Shown piece after piece: positions 43,242 through 51,647 of a stretch of DNA of 64,000 nucleotides (positions within the stretch are counted from its first letter, which is position 1; each line of letters starts with the position of its first letter). The notes beneath the pieces were generated by a model. The model worked only from the letters and a program-made list of their open reading frames with translations. It was not told where the DNA came from and did not search any database. Made by a program: the position numbers and the translations under genes. The stretch comes from Trinickia violacea (GTDB lineage Bacteria; Pseudomonadota; Gammaproteobacteria; Burkholderiales; Burkholderiaceae): contig NZ_CP040078.1 of assembly GCF_005280735.1 (NCBI RefSeq), positions 3,100,001 to 3,164,000 of the forward strand. Reading direction: 5' to 3'.

Positions 43242-45962
43242 ATGACGATTTCCCGTCAGTCACTGTTCGGCAAGCTTGGCGCCACACTGTTCAGGAGTGC
43301 TGAGTCAGCGACGGCGTACTGTAAACTCAGGGGCAATCCGTACGTCGAACTGGTGCACTGGCTACACCAGCTCCTGCAGCAACCCGATTCCGATGTGCAT
43401 CGTGTGCTGCGGCATTGCAGGATTGAGCGGGACCCACTGGATCGCGACATGACGCGCGCACTTGCGGTGCTGCCAGCAGGCGCAAGCTCCATCATCGATT
43501 TCTCGCACCACATCGATACCGCGATCGAGCGGGCCTGGGTCATCACGACGCTGGTGATCAAGGAACAGCGCATTCGCAGCGCGTGGCTGCTGGTGGCCCT
43601 TGTGACGACGCCCGAACTGCGGCGTGTTCTGCTCTCGATTTCACCTGTCTTTGCAAAGATCCCTGTTGAGGGGCTGGCTGACGCGTTGCCGGCATGGATT
43701 GACGGGTCGCCCGAGGCGGGCGAAGCGCCGCACGACAATAGCGACTACTCCGCCACCCTTCCGGGTGAGGCGTCCCAGGCCATTCCGGGTGCATCGAAAG
43801 GCTCGACGCTGGAACAATTCTGCACGGACCTGACTGCACGTGCACATGCGGGTGAAATCGATCCCGTGGTGGGGCGCGAGCTCGAAATCCGGACAATGAT
43901 CGACGTGCTTCTGCGCCGCCGGCAAAACAATCCACTGCTCACGGGTGACGCCGGCGTTGGCAAGACGGCCATTGTTGAAGGGCTTGCACTTGCAATCGCC
44001 AACGGCGAAGTGCCGCCCAAACTAGCCAGCGTGCGGCTGCTTGGTCTCGATGTCGGTGCCCTCCTTGCTGGTGCGAGCATGAAGGGCGAGTTCGAGGCAC
44101 GCCTGAAGGGTGTGCTGGAAGCTGCTGCAAAATCGCCGGTCCCGGTCATCCTTTTCGTTGACGAAATCCATACGTTGATCGGCGCAGGTGGGCAGTCAGG
44201 AACTGGCGATGCAGCCAACCTGCTTAAGCCGGCGCTTGCCCGTGGCACGATCCGCACCATTGGCGCGACGACGTGGGCCGAGTACAAGCGGCACATCGAG
44301 AAGGATCCGGCGTTGACGCGCCGCTTCCAGGTGCTGCAGGTACCGGAGCCGGAAGAACTGGCGGCAATTGACATGGTGCGGGGCCTCGCGCAAACGTTCG
44401 CGCGACATCACGGTGTCATCGTGCTCGACGAGGCCATCCGCGCCGCGGTGACCCTTTCCCATCGCTACATTCCCTCGCGACAGCTGCCTGACAAGGCAAT
44501 CAGCCTGCTCGACACGGCCTGTGCGCGTGTGGCGCTCTCGCAGCACTCGCCGCCGCGTGAACTGCAGGATCTTTCCGGGCGTCTGCGCGCCGCCGGTGTC
44601 GAGCGCGACCTGCTCCAGCAGGAAGCGCTCATCGGTCTGGACGCCGGACAGGCCATCTCCCTGGCGAACCGGCGCATCGATACACTTACCCGCGACTTGA
44701 CTGCCGTCGAAGGTCAATGGCGTTTCCAGTTCGACGCCATGCAGATGCTGGCCAGTGCGCGTGAAGCGGCCATGTCCGGCGATCAGCAGTCAGCTGGCTC
44801 ATTGCGCGCGCTTGAGGCGCGCCTCTCAGCGCTGCGGGGTGATACCCCCTACGTGTTTCCCGAGGTCGACGAAGCCATTGTGGCGGAGATCGTGTCGGAC
44901 TGGACCGGCATTCCGGTGGGACGCATGGTGACTGATGAAGTCGCAGCTGTTCGCACGCTACCCGCAACGCTCGAGGCGCGGGTCATTGGCCAGCCCGATG
45001 CGCTGCACCAGATCGGCGAGCGCGTGCAGACGGCACGTGCCGGTCTCACGGACCCGAAGAAGCCACTGGGCGTGTTCCTGCTTGCGGGCCCCTCCGGCGT
45101 CGGCAAGACCGAGACTGCGCTGGCCCTTGCCGAAGCGCTGTATGGCGGTGAACAGAACCTGATCACCATCAACATGAGCGAGTATCAGGAGGCCCACACC
45201 GTCTCTGGCCTCAAGGGTGCGCCACCGGGCTATGTGGGTTACGGCGAGGGCGGCGTGCTGACCGAGGCCGTGCGCCGCCGCCCCTATTCGGTGGTACTCC
45301 TCGACGAGATCGAAAAGGCGCATCGCGACATCCACGAGATGTTCTTCCAGGTTTTCGACAAGGGCTACATGGAAGACGGTGACGGTCGGCATATCGACTT
45401 TCGCAATACCACAATCCTGCTCACAAGCAACGTGGGCTTCGAGCTGACTGCCAGCCTGTGTGCCGACCCGGCGCTCGCGCCGGACGCGCAGGGACTGCAC
45501 GATGCACTCACGCCTGAGTTGCTCAAGGTGTTTCCGGCAGCGTTTCTTGGCCGCGTCACCGTTGTGCCGTACCGGCCGCTCGCCAGCATGTCACTGGCAC
45601 GCATCGTCCGTCTGCATCTGGATCGCGTCGTGCACCGCATGGCTGAAACGCACGGGATCGCACTGACCTATGTCGAAGCTGTCGTCGATTACATCGTCGG
45701 GCGATGCCTCGTGCAGGAAACGGGAGCCCGCGTGCTGATCGGCTTCATCGAGCAGCATGTCCTGCCTCGCCTGTCGGCCCTGTGGCTCGATGCATTTTCG
45801 TCGAAGCAGACCCTGTCGCGCATGGAGATTGTCCTGGGCGATGGTGATGCGCCACCGGCCATCGCGCTGTTGTTCAGGTTCACGGCGGGGGAGCAGTCCA
45901 GCCAGACCGATGGCACTAAAGCCGACACCGAAGCACTTCTTACGGTCGGACAGGCCCGCTGA
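43242..45962 (+). CDS. tssH: T6SS sheath-recycling ATPase ClpV (TssH)
   Basis: The 906-residue Hsp100 protein has an N-domain, AAA module 1 (Walker A TGDAGVGKT, Walker B VILFVDEIHTLIGAGGQSG), a middle coiled domain, and AAA module 2 (Walker A AGPSGVGKT, VVLLDEIEKAH) with the ClpB-type end (FFQVFDKGYMEDGDGRHIDFRNTTILLTSN). It extracts and disassembles contracted TssBC sheaths. The ATG follows GGAAGAAT. It is the first gene of the plus-strand T6SS block. Confidence 0.97.
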   Translation: MTISRQSLFGKLGATLFRSAESATAYCKLRGNPYVELVHWLHQLLQQPDSDVHRVLRHCRIERDPLDRDMTRALAVLPAGASSIIDFSHHIDTAIERAWVITTLVIKEQRIRSAWLLVALVTTPELRRVLLSISPVFAKIPVEGLADALPAWIDGSPEAGEAPHDNSDYSATLPGEASQAIPGASKGSTLEQFCTDLTARAHAGEIDPVVGRELEIRTMIDVLLRRRQNNPLLTGDAGVGKTAIVEGLALAIANGEVPPKLASVRLLGLDVGALLAGASMKGEFEARLKGVLEAAAKSPVPVILFVDEIHTLIGAGGQSGTGDAANLLKPALARGTIRTIGATTWAEYKRHIEKDPALTRRFQVLQVPEPEELAAIDMVRGLAQTFARHHGVIVLDEAIRAAVTLSHRYIPSRQLPDKAISLLDTACARVALSQHSPPRELQDLSGRLRAAGVERDLLQQEALIGLDAGQAISLANRRIDTLTRDLTAVEGQWRFQFDAMQMLASAREAAMSGDQQSAGSLRALEARLSALRGDTPYVFPEVDEAIVAEIVSDWTGIPVGRMVTDEVAAVRTLPATLEARVIGQPDALHQIGERVQTARAGLTDPKKPLGVFLLAGPSGVGKTETALALAEALYGGEQNLITINMSEYQEAHTVSGLKGAPPGYVGYGEGGVLTEAVRRRPYSVVLLDEIEKAHRDIHEMFFQVFDKGYMEDGDGRHIDFRNTTILLTSNVGFELTASLCADPALAPDAQGLHDALTPELLKVFPAAFLGRVTVVPYRPLASMSLARIVRLHLDRVVHRMAETHGIALTYVEAVVDYIVGRCLVQETGARVLIGFIEQHVLPRLSALWLDAFSSKQTLSRMEIVLGDGDAPPAIALLFRFTAGEQSSQTDGTKADTEALLTVGQAR

Positions 45963-46001
45963 CGCTGCCGACCCCTTACCACCGCTCACAGGAGTTTCCG
46001 C

Positions 46002-46538
46002 ATGTCCGCTTCCAGCAGTTCGCAGAAGTTCATCGCACGCAACCGTGCACCGCGTGTGCAGATCGAGTACGACGTCGAAGTCTACGGCTCCGAAAAGAAG
46101 GTCGAGCTCCCGTTTGTGATGGGTGTGCTCGCGGATCTGTCGGGCAAGCCGGTCGAACCTCTGCCCGCAGTGGCAGATCGCCAGTTCCTCGACATTGATA
46201 TCGACAATTTCGATGAGCGCATGAAGGCCATCCGGCCGCGCGTGGCATTTGCCGTCCCGAACACGCTCACGGGTGAAGGCCAGATGATGGTCGACATGAC
46301 TTTCGAGAGCATCGAGGACTTCTCGCCCGCGGCCATTGCACGCAAGGTCGAACCGCTGCGGCAACTGCTCGATGCACGCACGCAGCTCGCGAACCTGCAG
46401 ACGTATATGGATGGCAAGTCGGGTGCAGAATCGCTCGTGAACCAGCTGCTCCAGGACCCCGCGCTCCTGAAGTCGCTCGCCGCGGCACCGAAGCCGCAGA
46501 TTGCTGAAGACACCGCCGAAGCAGGCGCCGCGAACTGA
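46002..46538 (+). CDS. tssB: T6SS sheath small subunit TssB
   Basis: The 178-residue protein begins with the usual SSSQKFIARNRAPRVQIEYDVE region and includes KVELPFVMGVLADLSGKP and FLDIDIDNFDERMKAIRPRVAF. Length and motifs are canonical. It forms the contractile sheath with TssC, encoded 28 bp downstream, and is probably bound by TagJ. Confidence 0.98.
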   Translation: MSASSSSQKFIARNRAPRVQIEYDVEVYGSEKKVELPFVMGVLADLSGKPVEPLPAVADRQFLDIDIDNFDERMKAIRPRVAFAVPNTLTGEGQMMVDMTFESIEDFSPAAIARKVEPLRQLLDARTQLANLQTYMDGKSGAESLVNQLLQDPALLKSLAAAPKPQIAEDTAEAGAAN

Positions 46539-46565
46539 TCGACAGGATACCCTCAGAGACAAGTC

Positions 46566-48059
46566 ATGGCAAAACAGCAAGCACAGGCCGCAAGCGTCGG
46601 CCTCCAGACCGGATCGGACTTCACGCAGCTGCTCAACCAGGAATTCCGCCCGAAGACCGAGCAGGCGCGCGAAGCCGTGGAACTCGCCGTCCAGACGCTC
46701 GCCGAGCAGGCACTCAGTCAGTCGGCCACCATTAGCGATGACGCATACAAGAGCATCGCGGCCATTATCGCGCAGATCGATCACAAGCTCTCCGAGCAGA
46801 TCAACCTGATCCTGCACTACGACGACTACCAGAAACTTGAGTCGGCCTGGCGTGGCGTGCACCACCTCGTCTCCAACACGGAGACGGATGAGCGCCTGAA
46901 AATCCGCTTCATGGACATTTCGAAGGATGATCTACGCCGCACGATGAAGCGCTACAAGGGTCTCGCGTGGGATCAGAGCCCGCTCTTCAAGCAGATCTAC
47001 GAAGAAGAGTACGGCCAGCTCGGCGGCGAACCGTACGGCTGCCTGGTTGCGGATTACTACTTCGACCATACGCCCCCCGACGTCGACCTGCTCAGCTCGA
47101 TCGCCAAGATTTCTGCCGCTGCCCACACGCCGTTCATCTCGGGTGCATCGCCGGCCGTACTGCAGATGGAATCGTGGCAGGAACTGGCCAATCCGCGCGA
47201 TCTCACGAAGATCTTCACGCAGAACCTCGAATATGCCCCGTGGAATTCGCTGCGCAACACCGAGGATGCACGCTATGTCGGTCTTGCGATGCCGCGGTTC
47301 CTCGCGCGTCTGCCGTATGGCGCGAGAACGAACCCCGTCGACGAATTCGACTTCGAGGAAGACACGAATGGTTCCGATCACCGCCGTTACGCGTGGGCGA
47401 ACGCGGCCTACGCGATGGGCGTAAACATCAACCGTTCGTTCAAGCTGTACGGCTGGTGCTCGCTGATCCGCGGCGTCGAATCGGGTGGCACGGTCGAAAA
47501 CCTGCCCTGCCACACGTTCCCGACGGACGATGGCGGAGTCGACATGAAGTGTCCGACCGAAATCGCCATCTCGGACCGCCGTGAAGCGGAACTCTCGAAG
47601 AACGGATTCATTCCGCTCATTCACCGCAAGAACACGGACCATGCGACGTTCATCGGTGCGCAGTCGCTGCAGAAGCCGGCCGAGTACTACGATGCTGACG
47701 CGACGGCCAACGCCAACCTGTCGGCGCGCCTGCCGTACCTGTTCGCCTGCTCGCGCTTTGCGCATTACCTGAAGTGCATCGTGCGCGACAAGATCGGTAC
47801 GTTCCGTGAGCGTGAGGACATGCAGCGCTGGCTGAACGAATGGATCATGAATTACGTCGACGCCGACCCGGCCAACTCGTCGCAGGAAACCAAGGCCCGT
47901 CGCCCGCTCGCCGCAGCCGAGGTGCTCGTCGAGGACGCGGAAGGCAACCCTGGCTACTACCAGGCGAAGTTCTTCCTGCGTCCGCATTTTCAGCTCGAGG
48001 GCCTCACGGTCTCGTTGCGCCTGGTCGCGAAGCTGCCATCGATCAAGGAAGCCGCCTGA
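46566..48059 (+). CDS. tssC: T6SS sheath large subunit TssC
   Basis: The 497-residue protein carries TssC hallmarks: LILHYDDYQKLESAWRGVHHLV, FKQIYEEEYGQLGGEPYGCLV, FISGASPAVLQMESWQELANPRDL, YVGLAMPRFLARLPYG and FQLEGLTVSLRLVAKLPS. Length is standard. A long frame on the opposite strand (46932-48425) is its shadow. Confidence 0.98.
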   Translation: MAKQQAQAASVGLQTGSDFTQLLNQEFRPKTEQAREAVELAVQTLAEQALSQSATISDDAYKSIAAIIAQIDHKLSEQINLILHYDDYQKLESAWRGVHHLVSNTETDERLKIRFMDISKDDLRRTMKRYKGLAWDQSPLFKQIYEEEYGQLGGEPYGCLVADYYFDHTPPDVDLLSSIAKISAAAHTPFISGASPAVLQMESWQELANPRDLTKIFTQNLEYAPWNSLRNTEDARYVGLAMPRFLARLPYGARTNPVDEFDFEEDTNGSDHRRYAWANAAYAMGVNINRSFKLYGWCSLIRGVESGGTVENLPCHTFPTDDGGVDMKCPTEIAISDRREAELSKNGFIPLIHRKNTDHATFIGAQSLQKPAEYYDADATANANLSARLPYLFACSRFAHYLKCIVRDKIGTFREREDMQRWLNEWIMNYVDADPANSSQETKARRPLAAAEVLVEDAEGNPGYYQAKFFLRPHFQLEGLTVSLRLVAKLPSIKEAA

Positions 48060-48092
48060 GCACCGACCCCGGCGATCCAATCCACCAGCCGT

Positions 48093-48118
48093 GACTGCGT
48101 CCCGTAGGGGGCGCAGTC
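48093..48118 (+). terminator. Hairpin after tssC
   Basis: GACTGCG (48093-48099) pairs with CGCAGTC (48112-48118), with further CCC/GGG pairing toward the loop. There is no T-run. It separates tssC from the effector/immunity insertion and may tune downstream expression. Confidence 0.45.
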
Positions 48119-48139
48119 CATCCAGAAAAGGAGAAAGCA

Positions 48140-48502
48140 ATGCCGTGGACATACAACCAGGCAACCGGGTCTCTGCGTGATCCACAAGGACAGGTGGTCG
48201 CCAATGATGGCTATTCAGGCGCGGGACAGGGTCGAAACAACAGTGCAATGGAGCAGACCCCGAACGTCGGCCCGATCCCGCGGGGACGCTACCGGATCGG
48301 CAACGCGCGTCACTCGGCGCACACAGGCCCCGTATCGATGGATCTGAGGCCACAGGCGGGCACAAACACGTTTGGACGCAACGCATTCTTGATCCACGGC
48401 GACAACCTCTCGCATACAGCGTCAAACGGCTGCATCATCCTGCGGCGTCCCATACGCGAACAGATCAACAGCAGTACTGATCGCGAGCTCGTGGTGCAAT
48501 GA
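48140..48502 (+). CDS. T6SS L,D-transpeptidase-fold effector (Tlde1-like)
   Basis: The 120-residue protein starts behind a strong AAGGAGA. The core (NVGPIPRGRYRIG, VSMDLRP, NAFLIHGDNLSHTASNGCIIL) matches DUF2778/YkuD-type L,D-transpeptidases, with catalytic His86 and Cys98 in SNGCI. This family includes Tlde1 of Salmonella, a T6SS effector that attacks peptidoglycan precursors in the periplasm. It has no signal peptide, as T6SS cargo should. The insertion between tssC and hcp suggests it travels with Hcp. Family resemblance is good; orthology to Tlde1 itself is not shown. Confidence 0.82.
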   Translation: MPWTYNQATGSLRDPQGQVVANDGYSGAGQGRNNSAMEQTPNVGPIPRGRYRIGNARHSAHTGPVSMDLRPQAGTNTFGRNAFLIHGDNLSHTASNGCIILRRPIREQINSSTDRELVVQ

Positions 48503-48996
48503 GGCGGAACCTGTCATCTGCGCTCGCGCTGTTTGTTCTCGCTTCCCCCGCGTTTGCCGCAACGTTGACACCTGCGCAGATTGAGCGGGACATTCGGGTA
48601 CACGGTGCAAGAGTGACGGTTCAGTCGCTCGATCGGGAAGGAAAGTTCAATGCGGTGCTCGACCGGATCGCTTCGGGAAAAGCTGCATGGGTTCGGCTCG
48701 CACCTGGCCTCGCCCAGGGTACCGACGCTGGTGATTCGACCGGGTTGACCGTCGCACTCGCCAGGGCGTTACCTAAAAACCCAACGGCGGTACTCGCGGC
48801 ACTCGACGAAGGCCCGGTCATCGGCCCGGCCGCCGTCTGTGGCGTGCCGTTCATTGAACCTTCGCCGCAGGAGGTCCACGAATACCTTGGGCGCGCGATT
48901 CCCGCCGTAACGCATGTCGAACCATCGGACCGGCTTGCGCATCGTTCTGCATGTCTTGAAGCACTGCATCACGCGCAAGACCAGACTTCACGCTAG
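48499..48996 (+). CDS. Periplasmic immunity protein to the Tlde1-like effector
   Basis: The 165-residue protein overlaps the effector stop by 4 bp (ATGA). It has a clear signal peptide (SSALALFVLASPAFA, cleavage near residue 20) and a mature domain with TLTPAQIERDIRVHGARVTVQSL, AAVCGVPFIEPSPQEVHEYLGRAI and a paired Cys pattern (VCG, SACLEAL). Some Tldi1-type immunity proteins share this look. Export to the periplasm fits protection from a peptidoglycan-targeting effector. Confidence 0.78.
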   Translation: MRRNLSSALALFVLASPAFAATLTPAQIERDIRVHGARVTVQSLDREGKFNAVLDRIASGKAAWVRLAPGLAQGTDAGDSTGLTVALARALPKNPTAVLAALDEGPVIGPAAVCGVPFIEPSPQEVHEYLGRAIPAVTHVEPSDRLAHRSACLEALHHAQDQTSR

Positions 48997-49014
48997 TCCT
49001 GATGTTTAGTCAGC

Positions 49015-49030
49015 CTGTCTGATCAGACAG
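49015..49030. promoter_or_regulatory. 16-bp perfect palindrome upstream of hcp
   Basis: CTGTCTGATCAGACAG lies 67 bp upstream of the hcp ATG, between the immunity gene and hcp. It could be an operator or a weak hairpin; no promoter boxes are obvious beside it. A second small inverted repeat (ACGGG/CCCGT) lies near 49048. Confidence 0.4.
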
Positions 49031-49096
49031 ACAAGAACACCACAAACGGGACGTACCCGTCCTTACAGGCAGTACTTTTCTATCAAGGAGTTTGAG

Positions 49097-49579
49097 ATGG
49101 CACAGGATATTTTCATCAAGATCCATGGTATCGACGGTGAGTCACCGGATTCAGCGCACAAGAACGAAATCGAGGTGAAGAGCTGGGGCTGGCACATCCT
49201 GCAGCAGTCAAGCATGCACACCGGTTCGGGCGGTGGCGCGGGTAAGGCCACGGTTGAGGATCTGGCATTCGAGCACTTGGTCGACCGGGCAAGCCCGAAC
49301 CTCATGAAATACTGCCTGACCGGCAAGCACATTGACCAGGCGGTACTGACCGTGCGCAAGGCGGGCGGCAATCCGCTCGAGTTCCTGAAGATCACGATGA
49401 GCGACGTGATTGTCACGCACGTCAACCCGTCGGGCAGCAATACCGACGACGGTATTCTCGAACACGTTCGCCTGTCGTTCTCCAGGGTCAAACAGGAGTA
49501 CGTCGTCCAGAATGCCCAGGGCGGCAGTGGCGGCGCGGTGACGGCCAGCTACGACATCAAGGGCAACAAGGAGGCGTAA
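49097..49579 (+). CDS. tssD: T6SS tube protein Hcp (TssD)
   Basis: The 160-residue protein has the Hcp signature: DIFIKIHGIDGES, KNEIEVKSWGWHILQQSSMHTG, GGAGKATVEDLAFEHLVDRASPNLMKYCLTGKHI and ILEHVRLSFSRVKQEY. Length is standard. Hcp hexamers stack into the inner tube and chaperone small effectors. The gene is preceded by AAGGAG and followed by a very stable hairpin, both consistent with high expression. Confidence 0.98.
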   Translation: MAQDIFIKIHGIDGESPDSAHKNEIEVKSWGWHILQQSSMHTGSGGGAGKATVEDLAFEHLVDRASPNLMKYCLTGKHIDQAVLTVRKAGGNPLEFLKITMSDVIVTHVNPSGSNTDDGILEHVRLSFSRVKQEYVVQNAQGGSGGAVTASYDIKGNKEA

Positions 49580-49618
49580 GCCTCGTCTGATTGCCTGAAG
49601 GCAGTCCCGCTGTAATCC

Positions 49619-49659
49619 CGCCGAGCGATGGCACGAATTGTTCGTGCCATCGCTCGGCG
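49619..49659 (+). terminator. Very stable hairpin after hcp
   Basis: Two perfect 19-base arms (49619-49637 and 49641-49659) enclose the loop TTG. The following sequence has only scattered T (CTTCAAGTCTT), so it may be a partial terminator or a 3' stabiliser that lets hcp message outnumber the rest of the operon. Confidence 0.7.
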
Positions 49660-49690
49660 CTTCAAGTCTTATACAGATGTGCCCTGACGC

Positions 49691-50197
49691 ATGCGCCTGA
49701 TTACCTCCGTGACAGCCTGCGCGCTCGCGCTGCTCCTCGTCGCCTGCGCGAGTGGCGACCCCAAACCGCAGATACCGTTGATGCTGGACCTGACGATCAG
49801 TGCCGCTACAACGGTCAACCCTGGCGACCAGGGACAGGCAGCACCCATCGTGGTACGTGTCTATGAACTGAAGACTGACAACGCGTTCAAGGTCGCAGAT
49901 TACTTTTCGCTGCAGGACAGGGACAAGACGGTGCTCACCGACGACCTCGTCAAGCGTGACGAGTTTCAGCTGCGGCCTGGTGAGCATAAGACGATCCGGC
50001 GCATCGCCGATGCGACCACAACCACGGTTGGCGTGCTCGCCGAATACCGAGATCTGCCTCACGCCGTGTGGCGCGCCGTGTATCCGTTACCCACGGCACC
50101 CGAGAAAGCGTGGTACCGCTTTTCCTCGCCAAAACTGAATCTGACCATCAATGTTGACGCTGATGCGATCAGGATTACCGACAATACGAAGAAGTGA
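49691..50197 (+). CDS. tssJ: T6SS outer-membrane lipoprotein TssJ
   Basis: The 168-residue protein has a lipoprotein signal (ALALLLVACASGD, lipidated Cys at about 17) and the TssJ beta-sandwich (LDLTISAATTVNPGDQGQAAPIVVRVYELK, FFSLQDRDKT-type segment, LRPGEHKTI). It anchors the TssJLM complex in the outer membrane. The stop lies 22 bp before tssK. Confidence 0.96.
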   Translation: MRLITSVTACALALLLVACASGDPKPQIPLMLDLTISAATTVNPGDQGQAAPIVVRVYELKTDNAFKVADYFSLQDRDKTVLTDDLVKRDEFQLRPGEHKTIRRIADATTTTVGVLAEYRDLPHAVWRAVYPLPTAPEKAWYRFSSPKLNLTINVDADAIRITDNTKK

Positions 50198-50219
50198 AAC
50201 GCAAGGCGAAAACTGAATC

Positions 50220-51566
50220 ATGAGCTGGCACAACAAGGTCGTCTGGAATGAGGGGCTCTTCATGCGCCCACAGCTGTTCCAGCAGCAGGAGCGTTATTTC
50301 GAGCATTTCGCGCACAAGCGCGCCGCTCCCCTTTCGCCATTCTTCTTTGGCTTCACGCACTACGGGCTCGACGCCGAGGCCCTCGCACTCGGCAAGGTGA
50401 TCGTGAAGTCCGCGGCTGGCGTTTTTGCGGATGGCACGCCTTTCGATGCGCCTGGCAGCACCCCGCCGCCGGCGCCGCTCACGATCCGGCCTGAGCATCT
50501 GGAACAGCTCATCTATCTCGCCGTGCCCATCCGTGTGCCCAACGGCGAAGAGACGACCTTTGACAATGCATCGGATTCACTCGCGCGTTACGCCGTATTC
50601 AACACGGACCTGCGCGACACCAATTCGGTCGGCCAGGGTTCCCAGAAGATCCAGTTGTCGAACCTGCGGCTGCGTCTTGTGCCAGAAAAGGAAATGACCG
50701 ATGCGTGGATCGGTCTTGCGCTCACACGCGTCAGGACAATCCGCGCCGACGGTAGCATCGAACTCGACGACACCCTCGTGCCGCCTGTGTCGGCGTATGG
50801 GGCAAGCAGCCTGCTCGCGAGCTGGCTCGCGAAGATCCACGACCTCACGCGACTGCGCGCCATTGCGCTCGCGCAGCGTCTGACCGGGGCAGACGGCAAG
50901 GCCGGCACCGCTGCCGAGGTCTCGGACTACCTTCTGCTACAGACGCTCAACCGCTACGAGCCGCTTCTCCAGCATCTGCGGCACGTGCCAACCACCTCGC
51001 CCGCGGAACTCTATGCCCTGCTCATCAGCATGGCGGGCGAGCTGTCAACCTATGTGCGCACCACGACGCGCCGGCCGCTTGATTCGCATCCGCCGTACCA
51101 GCACACGGCGCCACATCTTTGCCTGAAGCCCATCGTCGATGACACACACCAGTTGCTCAACGCCGTGCTTGTGCGCAGCGCGCAGAGCATCGAGCTCCAG
51201 GATGCCGGCTACGGTATGCGTAACGCCGTGGTCGATCCAGGGGAGATGCATGGTTTCGCGTCGGTTGTGCTCGCAGTCAGCGCAGCGATGCCGCCCGACA
51301 CGCTGCAGCAGCAGTTCGCGGCCCAGGCCAAGCTCGGTCCTTCCGAGCGCCTGCCCGATCTCGTGCGTGCTCACCTGCCAGGCATTGCGCTGCAGGCACT
51401 GCCGGTGCCGCCACGGCAGATTCCGTTCAATGCAGGCTACATCTACTACGAGCTCTCGCGCGCCGGGCAGCTCTGGGAAGACGTTGAACGCCGTGGCGGG
51501 CTGGCGCTGCACGTCGCGGGGGACTTCCCGTCCCTGAAGCTCGAACTGTGGGGCATTCGCGGATAA
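50220..51566 (+). CDS. tssK: T6SS baseplate protein TssK
   Basis: The 448-residue protein begins with the canonical MSWHNKVVWNEGLFMRPQLFQQQERYFEHF and includes AYTRVRTIRADGSIELDD-type and TYVRTTTRRPLDSHPPYQHTAPHLCLKP segments. TssK trimers connect the baseplate wedges to the cytoplasmic parts of TssL and TssM. With two TssL and two TssF paralogues present but one TssK, it is the shared connector. Confidence 0.97.
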   Translation: MSWHNKVVWNEGLFMRPQLFQQQERYFEHFAHKRAAPLSPFFFGFTHYGLDAEALALGKVIVKSAAGVFADGTPFDAPGSTPPPAPLTIRPEHLEQLIYLAVPIRVPNGEETTFDNASDSLARYAVFNTDLRDTNSVGQGSQKIQLSNLRLRLVPEKEMTDAWIGLALTRVRTIRADGSIELDDTLVPPVSAYGASSLLASWLAKIHDLTRLRAIALAQRLTGADGKAGTAAEVSDYLLLQTLNRYEPLLQHLRHVPTTSPAELYALLISMAGELSTYVRTTTRRPLDSHPPYQHTAPHLCLKPIVDDTHQLLNAVLVRSAQSIELQDAGYGMRNAVVDPGEMHGFASVVLAVSAAMPPDTLQQQFAAQAKLGPSERLPDLVRAHLPGIALQALPVPPRQIPFNAGYIYYELSRAGQLWEDVERRGGLALHVAGDFPSLKLELWGIRG

Positions 51567-51647
51567 CAAAGGGTAGCAGTACGGTAGCAGCGCCCCCGTT
51601 ACGTGGGCAGCCCCAGGCAGCCGATACGCAGACAAGGAAATGCAGTA

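Noticed and set aside
45591..46865. 424-codon minus-strand frame across clpV-tssB-tssC
   Set aside because: It spans three well-identified plus-strand genes and has no motif.
46932..48425. 497-codon minus-strand frame opposite tssC
   Set aside because: Shadow of tssC and the Tlde1-like gene.
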